A DNA stretch of 15,060 nucleotides from an uncultured Hungatella sp. (GCA_910585435.1 CAJUEJ010000019.1:62114-77173); one strand, 5' to 3'. Shown: positions 6,982 through 14,864, numbered from the stretch's first letter. Notes: generated by a model from the sequence alone, not told the origin. Made by a program: numbers and translations.

Positions 6982-8652
6982 TTAAAACAACCCTGTGATC
7001 ATCCCATCCTCATTCACATCAATCGTATCTGCCGCCGGCTTCTTAGGCAGCCCGGGCATGGTCATAATCGCTCCTGTAATCACCACCACAAACCCTGCAC
7101 CTGCCGACACATACACGTCTCTCACATTAATCACAAATCCGCTTGGCCTTCCAAGCTTGGTCTGATCATCTGACAGAGAATACTGGGTCTTCGCCATACA
7201 AACCGGCAGATTGCCGAATCCCATCTGCTCAATTCTCTCCATGGCCCTGGCAGCTGCCGGAGCATATGTCACTCCGTCCGCCCCGTAGATTTCTTTCGCC
7301 ACCGTGGCAACCTTATCCTTCAGACACATCTCATCCGGATAAAGAGGATGGTAATGGCTTTCCCTGGTCTTAAGAGTCTCGATCACTTTCTCAGCCAGGG
7401 CCTGGCCGCCTTCGCCGCCTTTGCCCCACACCTGAGACAGGGCAAATTCACATCCCCTGTCTTCACAGAACTTTTTCACAAACTGATACTCTGCTTCCGT
7501 ATCTGTCACGAAAGAATTCAGGGTCACCACCACCGGCACGTCATACTTCTGGATATTCTCAATATGCTTTTCCAGGTTGACGATACCAACCCTCAGAGCA
7601 TCCAGATTCTCGGTTCCCAGTTCATTTTTCGGCACGCCGCCGTTGTATTTCAATGCCCTGACCGTGGCCACCAAAACCACGGCATCTGGTTTTAATCCCG
7701 CTTTTCTGCATTTGATATCCAGGAATTTCTCCGCCCCCAGATCCGCGCCGAATCCTGCCTCTGTCACCACAATATCCGCCAGCTTCAGTGCAGTCTTGGT
7801 AGCCCTTACGCTGTTGCACCCGTGGGCAATATTGGCAAACGGGCCGCCGTGAACCAAGGCCCCCGTATGCTCCAGCGTCTGGATCATATTGGGCTTGATG
7901 GCATCCTTTAAAAGAGCGGCCATGGCTCCCACCCCGTGGAGATCCTCGGCGGTTACCGGCTCCCCTTCATAATTATATGCCACAATAATTCTTCCAAGAC
8001 GTTGTTTTAAATCCTCCATGTCATCAGCCAGACACAGGATTGCCATAATCTCAGAAGCCACAGTAATCACAAAATGATCTTCCCTCACAAACCCGTCCGC
8101 CTTTGCTCCCAGGCCTACCACAATATTGCGCAAAGCCCTGTCGTTAATATCCAGGCACCGTTTCCACAGGATCTGCCGGGTGTCGATTCTCAATGCGTTG
8201 CCCTGATGGATGTGATTGTCCAAAAGAGCCGCCAAAAGATTGTTGGCAGCCGTGATGGCGTGGAAATCCCCTGTAAAATGAAGGTTCAGATCTTCCATAG
8301 GGACTACCTGGGCATATCCGCCCCCTGCCGCACCGCCCTTGATTCCGAAGCACGGCCCCAGAGACGGTTCCCGAAGGGCAATCAGCGTCTTTTGGCCAAG
8401 ACGTCTCAGGGCATCTCCCAGCCCTACGCTGGTGGTGGTTTTTCCCTCCCCCGCAGGTGTAGGGTTAATGGCAGTTACCAGTACCAGCTTACCGTCCGGA
8501 CGGTCTTTCACCTGATCCCACAGCGCATCTGTCAGCTTGGCCTTGTATTTGCCGTAAAACTCCAGTTCATCCTCCCCGATTCCATAAGAAGCGGCAACGT
8601 CTTTGATGGGAAGCATCTTTGCCTCCTGGGCAATCTGAATGTCAGTCTTCAT
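6982..8652 (-). CDS. fhs: Formate--tetrahydrofolate ligase
   Basis: The 556-residue product matches the standard length of clostridial enzymes. It makes 10-formyl-THF from formate, THF and ATP in the cytoplasm. The pathway feeds purine synthesis and initiator-tRNA formylation, and is the second step of the methyl branch of the Wood-Ljungdahl pathway in acetogens. The nucleotide-binding loop TPAGEGKTTTSVGLGDAL starts at residue 65. Other conserved blocks include REPSLGPCFGIKGGAAGGGY, DFHAITAANNLLAALLDNH, HGGPFANIAHGCNSV and EAGFGADLGAEKF. AAGGAGG lies 10 nt before the ATG, 66 bp after the ftsK stop. Its place between a division translocase and wall ligases is unusual, but its product is the substrate of fmt in the same block. 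No other acetogenesis genes lie in the window, so acetogenesis cannot be inferred. Confidence 0.97.
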   Translation of the reverse strand: MKTDIQIAQEAKMLPIKDVAASYGIGEDELEFYGKYKAKLTDALWDQVKDRPDGKLVLVTAINPTPAGEGKTTTSVGLGDALRRLGQKTLIALREPSLGPCFGIKGGAAGGGYAQVVPMEDLNLHFTGDFHAITAANNLLAALLDNHIHQGNALRIDTRQILWKRCLDINDRALRNIVVGLGAKADGFVREDHFVITVASEIMAILCLADDMEDLKQRLGRIIVAYNYEGEPVTAEDLHGVGAMAALLKDAIKPNMIQTLEHTGALVHGGPFANIAHGCNSVRATKTALKLADIVVTEAGFGADLGAEKFLDIKCRKAGLKPDAVVLVATVRALKYNGGVPKNELGTENLDALRVGIVNLEKHIENIQKYDVPVVVTLNSFVTDTEAEYQFVKKFCEDRGCEFALSQVWGKGGEGGQALAEKVIETLKTRESHYHPLYPDEMCLKDKVATVAKEIYGADGVTYAPAAARAMERIEQMGFGNLPVCMAKTQYSLSDDQTKLGRPSGFVINVRDVYVSAGAGFVVVITGAIMTMPGLPKKPAADTIDVNEDGMITGLF

Positions 8653-8718
8653 GAATGAAAATCCTCCTTTTTGGCTTTTATGTACTCTGGAATTCTTTTT
8701 GACCCTAAAAGTACATCT

Positions 8719-11700
8719 TTACTGGTTCAACATGTCCTGGAACTCCTCCAGGGTCATCAATACCTTTCTGGGCTTGGTGCCCTCTTCCTCTCCTACTACT
8801 CCGGCCTCCGCCAGCTGATCCATAATCCTGGCCGCCCGGTTGAAACCGATTTTAAACATTCTCTGCAGCATTCCGATGGAGCCTTTTTCTTTCTCGATGA
8901 TAAATTTCCCGGCCTGGGCAAAATACTCATCCCGCCCGTCACCCTTTGCCTCCGCCTGCCCTGTAAACACAGGCATGGCAATCTGGCTTTCAATCTCCTT
9001 GCGGTAGACAGGCGCTGTATTCTGGGCAGTCAGAAACTCCACCACCCCGGACACCTCCTGATCAGACACGAAGGCTCCCTGGACACGCTGGGGCTTCTGA
9101 TAGCCGGCAGGATAAAACAGCATATCCCCCTTTCCCAGAAGCTTCTCCGCACCGTACATATCGATAATGGTACGGGAATCCACACCGGAAGACACAGAAA
9201 ATGCAATCCTGGACGGGACATTGGCCTTGATCAGTCCGGTGATAACGTTGACTGACGGCCTCTGGGTGGCAATCACCAGATGGATACCGGCTGCCCGGGC
9301 CAGCTGAGCCAGACGGCAGATAGCGTCCTCCACTTCTCCCGGAGATACCATCATCAGATCCGCCAGCTCGTCTACGATAATCACGATCAGGGGCATCTTC
9401 TGAGGTTTGTTCTCATCCTCAATATCTTTAATTGCCTCAACCTTCGCATTGTAGCCCTGAAGGTTGCGGACATTATACTGAGCAAATTTCTGGTAGCGAT
9501 CCATCATCTCAGCCACCGCCCAGTTGAGGGCTCCGGAAGCCTTTTTCGGGTCGGTTACCACAGGGATCAGAAGATGGGGAATCCCGTTGTAGGCACTGAG
9601 CTCCACCACCTTGGGGTCAATCATAATCATCTTCACATCATTGGGATCCGCTTTGTAAATAAGGCTCATGATCAGTGTATTGATACACACGGATTTGCCG
9701 GATCCTGTGGCGCCTGCGATGAGAAGATGAGGCATTTTAGCTACGTCTGTTACCACTACCTGCCCTCCGATGTCTTTGCCTACGGCAAAAGCCAGCTTGG
9801 ACTTGTGGTTCTTAAATTCCTCTGACTCTAAAAGCTCCCTTAAGTAGACTACCGTATTTTCCTTGTTGGGAACCTCGATTCCCACCGCGGATTTTCCGGG
9901 AATCGGCGCCTCGATACGGATATCCGCAGCTGCCAGATTCAGCTTAATGTCATCTGCCAGCCCCACGATCTTGCTGACCTTCACCCCCTGTTCCGGGTGC
10001 AGCTCATACCGGGTGACTGACGGGCCGCAGCTTACATTGGTTACAGTCACTCCCACACCGAAGTTTCTTAAGGTCTGCTGCAGCTTTATGGCTGTCTCCC
10101 TGTATTCCTTATCAGAAGAGGAAATAGCAGAGCCTTTCCCCCTTTTTAAGAGATCTATAGGCGGGAATTCATAAGGCTTTTGTACCGCCATCTCTTCCTG
10201 CATCTGGGAAGGCACAATCACATCCCCTGCTTCTATGGCCTCCTCCCGCCTTTTCTCCACCTTCTTTTTCAGGGCTTCTGTGTCGCTCTCTATGATTTTC
10301 CCTGTTGCAGTCACCACACGCCTGGATTCCTCAGGGACAGAGAATTCTCTTGCAGAGGAAACAGACGGCCCGCTGGATTGGGTATCATAGAAGCCGATGT
10401 TCTCCTGGGTTTTATGTATGGCAGGCTCACCATAGCCTTCATCATTCCCACGGCCCTCATTCATGGCACCTTCGCTGTAGCGGCCGTCGTCTCCATAGGT
10501 ATCATATAAGGCGGGCTCACCATAACCCTCTTGATCCCTATGGCTCTTATCTATGGCACCTCCGCTGTAGCGGCCGTCGTTTCCATAGGCATCATACAAG
10601 GCATCCTCACCATAGCCTTCATCATCCCCACAGCTCTCATTCATGGCACCTTCGCTGTAGCTGTCATTGTTTCCATGAGCATCATATGCGGCGCCCCTGC
10701 CGTAGCCGTCATTGTTTCCATAAGCATCATATCCGGCGCCCCTGTCGTCGCCGTCGCCATTTCCATAAGTATCATATCCGGTGCCCCTGCTGTAGCCGTC
10801 ATTGTTTCCATGAGCATCATATCCGGTGCCCCTGCCGTAGCCGTCACCATTTCTATAAGCATCATATCCGGCGTTCCCACTGCAGCCGTCATTGTTTCCA
10901 TAAACATCACATCCGGCGCCCCTGTCGTCGCCGTCACCATTTCCATAATCGCCGTACAGGGCGGACTCATCGTAGCGGCCGTTATTCCCATCATAAAACC
11001 GGTTGTTCCCCGGGCCATCATACGCGGATTTCCCGTCATGGAAATCCTCCCTGTTACGGTTTTGCGCTGCATCTTCTCCATAGAAGCTGCCCTCTCCCGG
11101 ATCTTCCTCATGAAATCTCCCTGCCCAGCCGTCAAACTCTGATGTCTGCTGCAGATCACCGTATTTTCCCGCCCCGTCAGCCGTCTTTTCTCCTCTGGCA
11201 TTCCACGGGACACAGTAATCATCTGTGATTTCCATTTCCCCCAGGGTGCGGGTGTCTTTCTGTACATGCAGCTCCTGGCTGTTATTGCGGCCTGGGCTCT
11301 CACAGGATACATTTCCCATGCCGGAAACATCCACAGCCCTGCCCGCCTCAAAGGGGACCTTGTCTTCCGGTTCCTCATACGATTTGGGCATATGAATTGT
11401 TCCGGTAAACAGATCCGCCGGTGAGACTATCTGCTCCGTTCCCCCATCTGCCTGCATATCCTGTCTCCGGCCGGCAGCCTTTTGAGGCTCCTCATATGCC
11501 TCATACTCCTCATAAGCCCCGTACTCCTCATATCTGTCATCCGCCCCATATTCCTCATAGCCATCCTGGCCTTCATATTCCGGATAATCGTCATATACAT
11601 CTGCCTCCGGCTCATCCACCCAGGCATCCAGTTTGGTGGAGCTTAAGTTTACCCCCCGCAGCTTCTGCTCTTCCCTGAGCCTTTTTCGCTCTTCCTTGCG

Positions 11701-12396
11701 CTCCTCATGAATAACCCTTTTTCTCTCCACATCCTCCCTGGCATACTGATAGGCCTTTCCGCCTCCTTTTTTCACCAGAGACACCAGGGATCTCTCTGTG
11801 ATGCAGACTCCGCATATAGCTAAGAGTACAAAAAGCACCAGATAGGTTCCCACCGTCCCAAAGGCAGACCCCAGCACCACAACCAGGAGGCCTCCTATAA
11901 AACCGCCTCCTGCCCCGTTCTCAGAGGAACGGAAAAATGCTTCCACCGCCTTCTGTCCTTCTTTAAAGCCTTCTCCAAAAAACATCTCTGCCAGCCCGCA
12001 CAGGATTATCACTGCCACAATCACAGAAACCAGCTTTAAGACAGCAATGGGATTCCCTCTGTTTGCCAGGGCAAAACAAGTTCCCACAAACAAAATAACA
12101 GGCGCAACAAACCCGATCATGCCGAAGAACCCCAGCTGCACCATTCTGAGATAATCACCGGCAACCCCGCACAGATGAAAATTACTTAAGAAGAACAAAA
12201 CAGCCAAAGCAAAAGACCCAATAATGAAAACCTCAGATCGAAGAAACCCTTCCTCCTGGTTCTGATTCTGCGTCTGTTTTTTGGCTCTTGTCCCTGCTGT
12301 TCTGCTTCCTGATACCTTTGTTCCCGCTGCCTTTGTTCCTGATGTCTTTTTTCCCTTTCCAGTTGTCTTATTTCCTGCTGCTTTTGTCCCAGCCAT
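8719..12396 (-). CDS. ftsK: DNA translocase FtsK/SpoIIIE with a long repetitive linker
   Basis: The 1225-residue product is much longer than SpoIIIE-type proteins (about 800), and the extra length is in the linker. FtsK/SpoIIIE forms a membrane-anchored hexamer that pumps chromosomal DNA through the septum at division or sporulation. In order: a Lys/Gly/Thr-rich tail (1-40); four predicted membrane segments (about 56-75, 86-110, 117-140, 166-199); a charged helix (221-247, RKRVIHEERKEERKRLREEQ); a Tyr/Glu-rich acidic stretch (262-303); a low-complexity linker with twelve or more 15-residue repeats (479-658); the alpha/beta motor with Walker A GATGSGKS (895-902), Walker B IVIIVDELADL and IATQRPSV; and a C-terminal winged-helix gamma domain (FKIGFNRAARIMDQL). 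The frame is open throughout. TAAGGAGG lies 12 nt upstream, a slightly long spacing. Whether it acts as vegetative FtsK or sporulation SpoIIIE cannot be told from sequence alone. Confidence 0.96.
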   Translation of the reverse strand: MAGTKAAGNKTTGKGKKTSGTKAAGTKVSGSRTAGTRAKKQTQNQNQEEGFLRSEVFIIGSFALAVLFFLSNFHLCGVAGDYLRMVQLGFFGMIGFVAPVILFVGTCFALANRGNPIAVLKLVSVIVAVIILCGLAEMFFGEGFKEGQKAVEAFFRSSENGAGGGFIGGLLVVVLGSAFGTVGTYLVLFVLLAICGVCITERSLVSLVKKGGGKAYQYAREDVERKRVIHEERKEERKRLREEQKLRGVNLSSTKLDAWVDEPEADVYDDYPEYEGQDGYEEYGADDRYEEYGAYEEYEAYEEPQKAAGRRQDMQADGGTEQIVSPADLFTGTIHMPKSYEEPEDKVPFEAGRAVDVSGMGNVSCESPGRNNSQELHVQKDTRTLGEMEITDDYCVPWNARGEKTADGAGKYGDLQQTSEFDGWAGRFHEEDPGEGSFYGEDAAQNRNREDFHDGKSAYDGPGNNRFYDGNNGRYDESALYGDYGNGDGDDRGAGCDVYGNNDGCSGNAGYDAYRNGDGYGRGTGYDAHGNNDGYSRGTGYDTYGNGDGDDRGAGYDAYGNNDGYGRGAAYDAHGNNDSYSEGAMNESCGDDEGYGEDALYDAYGNDGRYSGGAIDKSHRDQEGYGEPALYDTYGDDGRYSEGAMNEGRGNDEGYGEPAIHKTQENIGFYDTQSSGPSVSSAREFSVPEESRRVVTATGKIIESDTEALKKKVEKRREEAIEAGDVIVPSQMQEEMAVQKPYEFPPIDLLKRGKGSAISSSDKEYRETAIKLQQTLRNFGVGVTVTNVSCGPSVTRYELHPEQGVKVSKIVGLADDIKLNLAAADIRIEAPIPGKSAVGIEVPNKENTVVYLRELLESEEFKNHKSKLAFAVGKDIGGQVVVTDVAKMPHLLIAGATGSGKSVCINTLIMSLIYKADPNDVKMIMIDPKVVELSAYNGIPHLLIPVVTDPKKASGALNWAVAEMMDRYQKFAQYNVRNLQGYNAKVEAIKDIEDENKPQKMPLIVIIVDELADLMMVSPGEVEDAICRLAQLARAAGIHLVIATQRPSVNVITGLIKANVPSRIAFSVSSGVDSRTIIDMYGAEKLLGKGDMLFYPAGYQKPQRVQGAFVSDQEVSGVVEFLTAQNTAPVYRKEIESQIAMPVFTGQAEAKGDGRDEYFAQAGKFIIEKEKGSIGMLQRMFKIGFNRAARIMDQLAEAGVVGEEEGTKPRKVLMTLEEFQDMLNQ
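10378..10962 (-). repeat. 45-bp tandem repeat array inside ftsK (15-residue units, 90-bp higher order)
   Basis: Twelve consecutive in-frame 15-residue units fill 10423-10962, and a thirteenth degenerate unit fills 10378-10422. Examples are AGYDAYGNNDGYGRG, TGYDAHGNNDGYSRG and ALYDAYGNDGRYSGG. Units alternate: in the first half the core is NGDG then NNDG, and in the second half ALYD-type units alternate with AMNE/AIDK-type units. This gives a 30-residue (90-bp) higher-order period. Units in the first seven positions are most alike, while the last five form a diverged subfamily. Because 45 is a multiple of three, gain or loss of a unit keeps ftsK in frame. Confidence 0.95.
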
Positions 12397-12670
12397 CAGT
12401 CTTTAAAGCCTCCTTACTCATCTTCATTGGCCCTGACGCCGCGGCCCTTGTCTGTCTGCCGTCACCTGTATAACCTTGTCAGCGCCCTGTCAAACCATGC
12501 CCCGGCATAAACCTGTTCGAGACACGCCCTACTAGTATACAAAAAAAATTCCAAAAAAGCAATCGGCTCTCTGTGTCTCATCTGTTTTGCCTTACGGTTT
12601 TTCGCCGCGATTCACCGCCATCTGGTAAACCATAACCTTTTTCGTAATGCTTCAGCCGCTGGCTCCATAA
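12397..12670. other. Intergenic region between the MFS gene and ftsK
   Basis: These 274 bp carry no credible gene. They hold the candidate ftsK promoter, a roughly 130-nt untranslated leader and the ftsK ribosome binding site. No strong terminator follows the MFS gene: the best inverted repeat near 12594-12616 (CGGT/ACCG with internal mismatches) lacks a T-run. Confidence 0.7.
12534..12562 (-). promoter_or_regulatory. Candidate sigma-A promoter for ftsK and the downstream block
   Basis: On the minus strand, TTGCTT (12557-12562) is followed by a 17-nt T-rich spacer and TATACT (12534-12539), which matches the -10 consensus at 5 of 6 positions. Predicted transcription begins near 12527, leaving a leader of about 130 nt before the ftsK ATG. 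It is the only well-spaced promoter-like pair I found upstream of the eight-gene minus-strand block. Confidence 0.55.
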
Positions 12671-13810
12671 TTATTTTTCTTCTTTTGTCCCCATCCGCTT
12701 TACCAGGATACTGAAGATCAAAAGCCCGATACACGGCACGATATTGGATGCCATCCCCACTGTCAGGCCTGCCTGCTCCGATATGATTCCGGCAATCCAG
12801 GGCATCAGAATCGCCCCTGCGCTGGCTACCGGAAGCATGATGCCGATGCTGACAGGCGTAGTCATCTTCCCGGCACTGGCCATGGCAGTAGGATTCATGC
12901 CTGCCATGGAAAAGGCAAAGGCAAACAAAAGAAGAACCGCTGGTATCTGGCTGTCTGTCATCATCATCCCTATGTAAAAGACGATACATCCGATTCCCAT
13001 TTTAATCAGCGCGGAATACGTATTTTTAATGGGAAATACAAATGCAATCAAAAGCCTGGCAATCAGCGTGGCCGACCACATCACCGTCACCGTATAAGTG
13101 CTGAGGATACCGGATAAAATCCCTCTTCCTTTAAAATAGGTAACCATCCATCCGTTGACGCTGAATTCCGCCGCATTCTGGCAGAATAACAGCCCTGTGA
13201 GAAGCCAGAACTTTCTGCTTTTCAGAAAACTCCAATCGGTTCCCTTCTCCTTCTGCTTTCCGCCTACTGTCATAGGCGTCATAAAAAACACGGCCCACAT
13301 AACAGTTCCCATAGCCGCCAGGACAAAGAGAGGAACCAGAGAGCCAAAGGATGCGGTCGCCGCAATGAAAAACGGGCAGAGAAGAGCCCCGAAGGCATAG
13401 CAGCTGTGCATCAGGTTCATGCCCACCGTCCTGTTTTGGGAATTATTTCCAACCAGGATGGTACAGGTATTGATCACACATCCTTTTGCGATCCCCAGCA
13501 GGAAAAAAGCCAGCATCAATACAGTCATCCAAGTAGTCATTCCCATAACCAGATATCCGATTCCATAGCCTGCAGTCAAAAGCACGGCCGTCTTCTTCAT
13601 CCCCAGCTTTCCATTGAGGACAGCTGTCATAAATCCCGACAGCAGATTTCCCACACTCACCAGGGAAAGAAGGGTCCCTGTCATATTGTAGGCAAAACCG
13701 TACTCTTCCTGCAGAAGGCTGACCACAATCCCGCTGCTGATGACACAGATGCCGCTGATAAAAAATGTAAATAAACCTGCATTTTTTTGTAAAATCTGCT
13801 TTTTTTCCAT
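12671..13810 (-). CDS. MFS transporter, 12 TM, possibly sugar-transporter-like
   Basis: The 379-residue product is hydrophobic with about twelve predicted membrane helices, the first at about 12-32 and the last at about 352-371, split by a short charged loop (GGKQKEKGTDWSFLKSRKF) after the sixth. This is the layout of the major facilitator superfamily. The N-half signature GMNLMHSCYAFGALLCPFF resembles the LNxxxSxxxxGALxGP motif of FucP-like/FHS-family sugar:proton symporters, so a sugar or small organic substrate is plausible but unproven. The usual MFS loop 2-3 motif is reduced to NGKLGMKK. AGGAAAGGG lies about 12 nt before the ATG. It stands alone, divergent from the lipoprotein gene, with no catabolic or regulator gene beside it to suggest the substrate. 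Confidence 0.88.
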   Translation of the reverse strand: MEKKQILQKNAGLFTFFISGICVISSGIVVSLLQEEYGFAYNMTGTLLSLVSVGNLLSGFMTAVLNGKLGMKKTAVLLTAGYGIGYLVMGMTTWMTVLMLAFFLLGIAKGCVINTCTILVGNNSQNRTVGMNLMHSCYAFGALLCPFFIAATASFGSLVPLFVLAAMGTVMWAVFFMTPMTVGGKQKEKGTDWSFLKSRKFWLLTGLLFCQNAAEFSVNGWMVTYFKGRGILSGILSTYTVTVMWSATLIARLLIAFVFPIKNTYSALIKMGIGCIVFYIGMMMTDSQIPAVLLLFAFAFSMAGMNPTAMASAGKMTTPVSIGIMLPVASAGAILMPWIAGIISEQAGLTVGMASNIVPCIGLLIFSILVKRMGTKEEK

Positions 13811-13856
13811 TTTAACGTATATTCCCTTTCCTATTGCTAAAGCATCCTATACTTAA

Positions 13857-13885
13857 ATATTATGTAATAATTTTGCCTCTTCCAA
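13857..13885 (-). promoter_or_regulatory. Candidate promoter for the MFS transporter gene
   Basis: On the minus strand, TTGGAA (13880-13885) is followed by 17 nt and TAATAT (13857-13862), each matching consensus at 4 of 6 positions. It lies about 50 nt upstream of the MFS start and uses the same six base pairs that face the lipoprotein gene as TTCCAA. Confidence 0.35.
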
Positions 13886-13908
13886 AAGCACAACCTTGAT
13901 TGTATAAT
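13880..13908 (+). promoter_or_regulatory. Candidate promoter for the lipoprotein gene
   Basis: A perfect -10 hexamer TATAAT (13903-13908) has a weak -35, TTCCAA (13880-13885), 17 nt upstream. Predicted transcription begins near 13915, about 38 nt before the ATG. The -10 is convincing; the -35 is not. Confidence 0.5.
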
Positions 13909-13952
13909 AAGAACTATAACACAAAAACCGCAAAATACAAAGGAGATATCTT

Positions 13953-14777
13953 ATGAAACGTAAATTTTCTATTCTGCTGCTCCTTGCAGCCAGTGTCTTT
14001 CTTTTAAATGGATGCAAAAAGAAACATGAGCAGGTGGATCTGTCCAGCATCCATACCACGGCAGCCCGGGAGACCATGGCTCCTTCTACGGCCTCTGAAG
14101 AAGAAACCACTACAGAAGCAGAGTCAGAAGAAACCACAAAAGCCTCCAACGATGCCAGCCAGATTTCCTCCAAGGCCCTCTCCTACCAGCCACAGGACAA
14201 TGTCTCCATAGCCTATCCGGAGATTGCTAACATGAACGATTCCGGCAAACAGGAGCAGGTCAATAAGCTTCTGATGGAAAATGCATCTGCATTGTACACC
14301 TGTCTGGCAGCAGACGGCACCCTGGAATCCATGGATATCAAATGCAAGGTAGAAGCTCTGGACCGGAACCGTGCAACCGTAGTCTATACAGGTTCCTATA
14401 AGCTGAAAGACGGCCCCTACCCTGTCAGCGTATTTTTTACCAACACGGTAGATCTGCAGCAGGTAAAATCCCTTGGCATCAATGACTATTCCGACGCCTA
14501 CACCATGGCCGGCTATCTTATGTCCGATGATGTCCAGTTTTATCAGGTAAATGACAGCCTGAAAAGCTCTCTTTTAGAGTATCGGGCCACCCAGACCGTG
14601 GAGGACTTCACCGACCTGTTAAACCAGGCAGATTTTCCGCTGAAAAGCTCTGACGGGACGGCAGATTTTCCAGAGTCTTTCAGCTATTTGAACCAAAGCA
14701 CCCTGTACTTCTCTATTCCGGTGCCCCATGCCCTGGGAGATTATGCCATTGTCAGCTTTCCGATGGATGGGAAATAG
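13953..14777 (+). CDS. Predicted secreted lipoprotein with a DUF4163/DUF3298-like (PdaC/RsiV-type) domain
   Basis: The 274-residue product starts with a lipoprotein signal: basic MKRK, a hydrophobic core and the lipobox LNGC with the lipidated Cys at residue 21. A Thr/Glu/Ser-rich spacer follows (about 35-75, with runs such as SEEETTTEAESEETTK), probably a flexible tether through the wall. The remaining 195 residues look globular and begin NVSIAYPEIANMNDSGKQEQ. That is the style of the PdaC/RsiV N-terminal domain (a YPxIxG-like strand, then a helix). They end YFSIPVPHALGDYAIVSFPM, which resembles the DUF3298 ending with an AxGxY-like turn. I assign the domain by pattern only. There is no catalytic deacetylase part, so it is not itself PdaC. 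AAAGGAG lies 7 nt before the ATG. The function is unknown; surface sensing or ligand binding is possible. Confidence 0.8.
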   Translation: MKRKFSILLLLAASVFLLNGCKKKHEQVDLSSIHTTAARETMAPSTASEEETTTEAESEETTKASNDASQISSKALSYQPQDNVSIAYPEIANMNDSGKQEQVNKLLMENASALYTCLAADGTLESMDIKCKVEALDRNRATVVYTGSYKLKDGPYPVSVFFTNTVDLQQVKSLGINDYSDAYTMAGYLMSDDVQFYQVNDSLKSSLLEYRATQTVEDFTDLLNQADFPLKSSDGTADFPESFSYLNQSTLYFSIPVPHALGDYAIVSFPMDGK

Positions 14778-14785
14778 AGACACAT

Positions 14786-14814
14786 TTGTAAAGAACATTT
14801 GCCGATGATAAAAT
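14786..14814 (+). promoter_or_regulatory. Candidate promoter for the AAA-ATPase-like gene
   Basis: TTGTAA (14786-14791), a 17-nt spacer and TAAAAT (14809-14814) match the sigma-A consensus at 4 of 6 and 5 of 6 positions. The pair begins 8 bp after the lipoprotein stop and lies about 50 nt before the next ATG. This suggests the gene is transcribed independently even though no terminator separates the two. Confidence 0.5.
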
Positions 14815-14864
14815 GAAAGCAGCAAATAAAGGAAATTCGTGACCTAAGGGAGGAAGTGAGTTAT

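Noticed and set aside
6982..8652. Idea that fhs marks a Wood-Ljungdahl (acetogenesis) gene cluster
   Set aside because: None of folD, metF, acs/CODH or formate dehydrogenase genes lies nearby. fhs alone is widespread in non-acetogenic Clostridia.
8653..8718. Inverted repeat ATGTACT / AGTACAT between ftsK and fhs
   Set aside because: The 7-bp stem encloses a 23-nt loop and is not followed by a T-run, so it is not a credible intrinsic terminator.
10305..11228. Long plus-strand open frames opposite the ftsK repeat array, one His/Arg-rich and one (10531-11142) strongly hydrophobic with repeated IISGAPAVAV-like units
   Set aside because: The 45-bp repeat is a multiple of three, so every frame repeats and stays free of stops. 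There is no ribosome binding site of note, and the minus-strand frame encodes an intact FtsK with domains on both sides. The hydrophobic repeat is a curious by-product, not a supported gene.
10641..11378. Minus-strand 245-residue frame rich in Met, Thr and Ala overlapping ftsK in another frame
   Set aside because: It is an out-of-frame reading of the same tandem repeat, with no start signals or family features.
12450..12486. TTGACA followed by TATACA as a second ftsK promoter
   Set aside because: The spacing is only 15 nt. The upstream TTGCTT/TATACT pair with a 17-nt spacer is the better candidate.
12594..12616. Imperfect hairpin after the MFS gene
   Set aside because: The stem is broken by mismatches and the T-runs lie too far downstream (within the ftsK promoter spacer), so I do not call a terminator.
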